Assembly: GCA_020746835.1 (NCBI GenBank)
Contig: JAGPNK010000054.1
Location: 1-23,105, forward strand
Source: Stachybotrys elegans
Lineage: Eukaryota; Ascomycota; Sordariomycetes; Hypocreales; Stachybotryaceae
DNA: 23,105 bases
Direction of reading: 5' to 3'
Made by a program: the position numbers and the translations under genes. The notes beneath the pieces were generated by a model. The model made no database searches and had not been told where the DNA came from. It worked only from the letters and a program-made list of their open reading frames with translations. Of this stretch, positions 18,507 through 23,105 are shown one piece after another (positions within the stretch are counted from its first letter, which is position 1; every line of letters starts with the position of its first letter).

Positions 18507-19573
18507 CCCTCCTAAGTATAAGGTTTAAAAGACTTATACTATTTTTTTTCTATCTTTTCTAGCTTACCCTAGACCTATTCCTATATACTATTACTAACTA
18601 AGTAGGTTCTCTATATTATATACTTCCTCTATAGCTCCTTATATTATATATTAGCCTTCTTATATAGCTATAGCTTCTTTATAGCTTGACTTTCTTATAT
18701 AACTATAGTTCCTTTATAGCTGTATAGCTTCTATATATGACTATAGCTTCCAATATATTATATAGTACCCCTTAGCTTCTATATATAACTATAGCTTTTA
18801 ATATATTGCTTAGACTAGTATATATAGATTAACCCTCTAAGCACTTTAGCTACTATAGTCTATTCTCTCTATAATATTATATTATAAAGGCATTAAGTAT
18901 ATAATTTTATAGCAAAAGTAATTAATTTAATAATTAAAGTAAAACCCAATTAAAACCCTATACTAAAAACCAAGCTAACTTTATTAAGGCTTTTTAAGTT
19001 AGCTAGCCCTATAGCTACTACTCTCTTATACCTTTAGTTTACTAGCTAAAGGATCTATTATTAAAGAGCTAGCTTTTTTTAGCCTTTTTACTCTCTTACT
19101 TTTTATATTCTAGTTCTAAATTAGCTAGAGAAGAGAGATAATAGAAGTTATTCTATTACTATTAATAATACTATTATTAAAAGATCTTTTAAAGTAATTT
19201 ATCTTATAGATAATTTCTTTACTAATATTATTATAAATAGTAGCTAGGGCTACTATTACTATATTTATAGCTTTAGCAAGGGGATTTAATCCTTTTAATA
19301 TAGCTATATTATTATAATTAGGGTTATTATTCACTTATATTTTAATTATAAGGTATAAGTAAATAGTGGAATATAAATAATAAATTTATCTCTTTTAAAC
19401 TAGAGGCTTAAGGGCTTTATATAGCTATAGACTAGAGATAGATTAAGCTTTTTTCTATTAGTAGTCTAGAGTAATGGCTTTTCTAGCTTAGTTAAAGCTT
19501 TCTATTTATATGATAACCTTATAGTTATAGCCAGTAGTATTCTCTATCTAAGTATAGTTATAGTTATAATTAT
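18507..19573 (+). mobile_element. Family F copy 16, lacks 3' end, joined head-to-tail to copy 17
   Basis: Starts CCCTCCTAAGTATAAGG and runs through the usual blocks to TCTATCTAAGTATAGTTATAG near 19545, then abruptly meets the start of a second copy at 19574. Its own final ~420 bp are absent. The left flank TATAGAAGTATTA (18493-18505) resembles the sequence after copy 17 (TATAGAATATTATTA from 20952) with a one-base offset, so the pair may share one insertion site. A 69-codon minus-strand open stretch (19125-19334) coincides with the family's antisense frame. Confidence 0.75.
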
Positions 19574-20951
19574 CCCTCCTAAGCATAAGGTTTAAAAGGC
19601 TTATACTATTTTCTTTCACTATCTTTTCTAGCTTACCCTAAACCTATTTCTATATACTATTACTAACTAAGTAGGTTCCTAGCATTATATACTTTCTCTA
19701 TAGCTCCTTTACATTATATACTTCTTTATAGTATATATTAACCTTCTTATATAACTATAGTTCCTTTATAGCTATATAGCTTTTCTATATAACTATAGCT
19801 TCTAATATATTATATAGTACCTTTTATATATAACTATAGCTTCTAATACATTGCTTAATAGCTCCCTATAATAGTATATTATAGAGGTATTAGGTATATA
19901 ATTTTAAAATAGCAAAAGTAATTAATTTAATAACTAAAGTAAAAAACTAACTAAAAACCTATACTAAAAAACCAAGCTAACTCTCTTAGAGTAACTCTAA
20001 CTATCTCTCTCTATTAGGGCTTTTTAAGTTAGCTAGCCCTATAGCTATTACTCTCTTATACCCTTAGTTTACTAGCTAAAGGGTCTATTATTAGAGAGCT
20101 AGCTTCTTTTAGCCTTTCTACTCTTCTACTTTTTATATTCTAGTTTTAAATTAGCTAGAGAAGGAAAATAGTAAAAGTTATTCTATTATATTCTAGACTA
20201 TTAGTAATACTATTATTAAACCTCTTAGAATAACTTATCTTATAGATAACTTCTTTATTAATATTATTATAGATAGTAGCTAGGGCTACTACTACTATAT
20301 TTATAGCTATATTATTATAAATATAGGTATTATTTACTTATATTTTGATTATTTTAATTAGCTAGTATAAGTAGGTAGTAGGATATAGATAATAAATTTA
20401 TCTCTTTTAACCTAGGGGCTTAAGGGCTTTATATAGCTATAGACTAAAAATAGATTAAGCTTTTCTCTATTAACAGCCTAAAGCAATATTATAGGCTTTT
20501 CTAGTATTATTAAAGCTTTCTATTTATATTATAGTATTCTCTATCTAGGCATAGTTATAGTTATAGTTATAGTAAGGCTTCTATAGTATTAGTAACCTTA
20601 TTTAATAAATTAACTAAAGCTTTCTAGCCAGACACTATTAGAGCCTTCTATCTAGTCTAACCCTGCCCTAACCCTCTATATATATATATACTAGCTTAAT
20701 ATCCTATTATATTATATACCTATATATAGTTAAGCTTAGTATAGCTTATAATAGTACTTATAGCTATCTATAGCTTGGCTACTCAGTCACTTAGCCAGTT
20801 AGCTACTCTATATAAACAGCCTAATAATAGCCTTATTATTATTCTTCTTTACTATTTATAACTATATTAGTTACTAGAGTACTAAATACTATCTCTACTA
20901 TTTATTTACTTTTTACTATTTATACTCTATACTATATACTCTTTTTCTTAT
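19574..20951 (+). mobile_element. Family F copy 17, full length (1378 bp)
   Basis: Starts CCCTCCTAAGCATAAGG, ends CTCTTTTTCTTAT. All landmarks are present in order, including the reversed TATA-like box (about 20428), a GTTATA triplication (20549-20568), the telomere-like CCCTGCCCTAACCCTC (20661-20676), a (TA)n run, and AATAATAGCCTTATTATTAT. It directly follows copy 16 in the same orientation, with no TSD between them, so unequal crossover, template switching or insertion plus deletion are all possible origins of the dimer. Confidence 0.82.
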
Positions 20952-21040
20952 TATAGAATATTATTAAATATTTCTAGCCCTTTATTATTTTTAATTTATA
21001 GAAGGCTAACTAAATATCTAGCTTTATAAACTATTTTATA
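20952..21040. other. Short unassigned host spacer
   Basis: Eighty-nine bases of degraded A/T-rich sequence between copies 17 and 18. Its last 15 bases (21026-21040) are the left target-site duplication of copy 18. Nothing else is recognisable. Confidence 0.5.
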
Positions 21041-22361
21041 ATAAAAAAAGAGTATATAATATAGAGTATAAATAATAAAAAGTAAATAAATTGTAGAGAT
21101 AGTATCTAGTACTTTAGTAACTAATATAGTTATAAATAGTAAAGAGAAATAATAAGGCTATTATTAAACTATTTATATAGAGTAGCTAATTAGCTAAGTA
21201 GCTAAGCTATAAATAGCTATAACTTTATTATAAGCTATACTAAGCTTATATATAGGTATATAATAGAATAGAATATTAAGCTAGTATATATATATATAGA
21301 GAGTTAGGGCAGGATTAAATTAAATAGAAGGCTCTAACTAATAGTATTTAGTTAGAAAGCTTTAGTTAATTTATTAAATAAAGTTACTAATGTTATAGAA
21401 GCCTTACTATAATCTATATCTAGATAAAGAGCGCTATAATACTAATAGAAAGCTTTAATAATACTAGAAAAGTCTATAATATTACTTTAGGCTACTAATA
21501 AAGAAAAGCTTATTCTATAGTCTATAGCTATATAAAGCCCTTAAGCCCCTAGTTTAAAAGAGAAGAATTCCTTATCTATATTACTTAAATATCTATTATT
21601 ATAGAATTAAATAGTAATATAAATACAGCTATATAAGTAGCTATAGTAGCTATAGCTATTACTATAGAAAGGCCCCTACTCTCTCTACTAGTTATCTATA
21701 AGGTAAGTTATTATAAGAGATTTAATAATAGTATTACTAATAGTTTAGAAATAGAATAACTTTTATATATCCCTAATATATAGCGATTTTAATAAAGAAT
21801 TATAGCTAAAGCCTAAAAAAAAGAGTAAAGGAAAGAGCTCTAAACTATATAAGAGACTAGTAATAGAGGCTAGCTATATTAATAACTGTAAATAGCTATA
21901 TATAGGGCTATAAAGACATATAGCTTGCTTTAGAAGCCCTAATAGAATTAGCTTGGTTTTTTAGTATAGGTTTTTAGTTAGTATTTTACTTTAGTTATTA
22001 AATTGATTACTTTTGCTATCTTAAAATTATATATTTAATATCCCTATAATATAATATTATAAAGAGCTATTCTTAGATATAATTAGAGACTAAAGAGATT
22101 AATAGAGGCTATAGTAATGCAAGAGCAAACTAAGCAATATATTAAAAGCTATAGTTATATATAGAAGGCTATAAAGAAGCTATAGCTATATAAGAAGGCT
22201 AATATATAATATAAAGGAGCTATAGGGGAAGCTAGGCACTGGTTATATAATGTAGGGAACCTTCTTAGTTAGCAACGGTATATAAAAATGGGTCTAGGGT
22301 AAGCTAGAAAAGACAGTGAAAAAAACCAGTGTAAGCCTTTTAAACCTCATGCTTAAAAGGG
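21041..22361 (-). mobile_element. Family F copy 18, full length (1321 bp), perfect TSD
   Basis: Begins ATAAAAAAAGAGTATATAAT (reversed 3' end) and ends CATGCTTAAAAGGG at 22361, the RIP form of the terminal CTCGGGAGGG. ATAAACTATTTTATA is duplicated exactly at 21026-21040 and 22362-22376 (15 bp). The last third (about 22230-22350) keeps several CA/CG sites (AGCAACGG, GACAGTG, CAGTGTAAGCC). The antisense frame reads IELN near 21605 and a KVSYYKR-like string near 21698-21720, with RIP-type stops. The cleanest example for defining both termini. Confidence 0.92.
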
Positions 22362-22376
22362 ATAAACTATTTTATA

Positions 22377-23105
22377 TTTAATAATAAATAAAGTATCTCT
22401 TTAATAAGTAAAAGTAAATATTTATTTTACTTTATAATTTTATTTAATATTTAGTGGTTTATATAAAAATATCATTTTTTATTTAGTTTTTAAACTAAAA
22501 GTATTACTACTATAATTAAAAAGAAAATACTTTAATTTACTCTTTATTTATAAGTTCTATAATTTACTACCTTATCTCTAGTAGATATTTATATAATATA
22601 TTATATAGATATTATAACCTATAGGTCTAGGTCCCCTAGGTTGCCTTAAAATCCCAGTAAGGCTATAGACTAGCACTAGGATAACTTAATTCTAGATAGA
22701 ATATCTAGAGTAGAGATTATATTAAAGTAGAAGGGTAAGAATTAAAACTATTATTAATCTAGACCTAGCTATAGGATTTTTATAACTTTATTATATATTT
22801 ATTTACTCTTTTAATAGATTTTAATTCCTAATAAATTAATTTTTCTAAACTTATCTTAAGATAGAAGACTATCTAGAGTATTATATTATATATACTAGAG
22901 TTTAAGCCTAATCTTTATAGTTTCCTAAAGGTTTCTATAAGTCTATAGCTAAGTTTATATATTAGTTATCTAGATATATTAATTAAAGATAATAATTATA
23001 CTCTAGAAATAATTATTATAATACTAATAATATTAGAAATACTTAATAGTAAAAATAAAGTAATAGTATAATAGTATTATATTACTTTTATAGCCCTTAA
23101 AGTAA
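22377..23105. other. Unassigned RIP-degraded host sequence
   Basis: No family-F sequence. 22600-22700 is less A+T rich (AGGTCTAGGTCCCCTAGG; AATCCCAGTAAGG). On the minus strand, from about 22970 down to 22660, a frame with only RIP-type stops reads LIETFRKL.RLGLNSSIYNI and later LELSYPSASL; I do not recognise it, though the style is gag-like. It may be another part of the Gypsy relic or a different element. Runs off the right edge. Confidence 0.3.

Noticed and set aside
19125..19334. 69-codon open frame on the minus strand
   Set aside because: It is the family-F antisense frame as it happens to look in copy 16. Other copies carry stops and indels of 9-11 bp in the same place, so I treat it as part of the repeat and not a gene.

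Overview
This window looks like a transposon graveyard in a filamentous ascomycete (Pezizomycotina) that has been heavily mutated by repeat-induced point mutation (RIP). It is very A+T rich. TA steps are everywhere, CA/TG steps are scarce, and CG is nearly absent (about 30 by eye in 23 kb, mostly in a few islands). Repeat copies differ mainly by C-to-T and G-to-A changes. I see no intact host gene, tRNA, rRNA or CRISPR array. The species cannot be named from this sequence.

The dominant content is one interspersed family, called family F here, with about 18 copies in both orientations. Full-length copies are about 1.2-1.3 kb. One end begins CCCTCCYGAGCATRAGG; the other ends CTCTTTTYCTTAT. Many copies keep only the second end and are shortened to varying degrees from the first. 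Several are bracketed by 12-15 bp target-site duplications (TSDs). Constant 3' end, variable 5' truncation and long TSDs are the hallmark of target-primed reverse transcription, so I read F as a LINE-type or LINE-mobilised non-autonomous retroelement. No reverse transcriptase is visible in it.

Layout: 1-1341, three family-F pieces nested in one another. 1342-6450, a minus-strand Ty3/Gypsy relic (gag with zinc knuckle, protease, reverse transcriptase) broken by a tandem pair of a second repeat (1490-3673) and by a short F copy (5119-5264). 6451-7669, a full F copy. 7670-9517, RIP-degraded coding relics with a short F copy. 9518-13538, a nest of four F copies, including the best-preserved one (11894-13144). 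13554-14435, a relic with coiled-coil character. 14436-17469, more F copies. 17470-18506, a minus-strand Gypsy integrase C-terminus and probable chromodomain. 18507-20951, two head-to-tail F copies. 21041-22361, a full F copy with a perfect 15 bp TSD. 22377-23105, unassigned degraded DNA.

Nothing here appears able to make a functional protein. The value of the window is its record of insertion order, of RIP acting on repeats and leaking into flanks, and of a possibly undescribed retroelement family that carries an antisense promoter-like and ORF-like segment.
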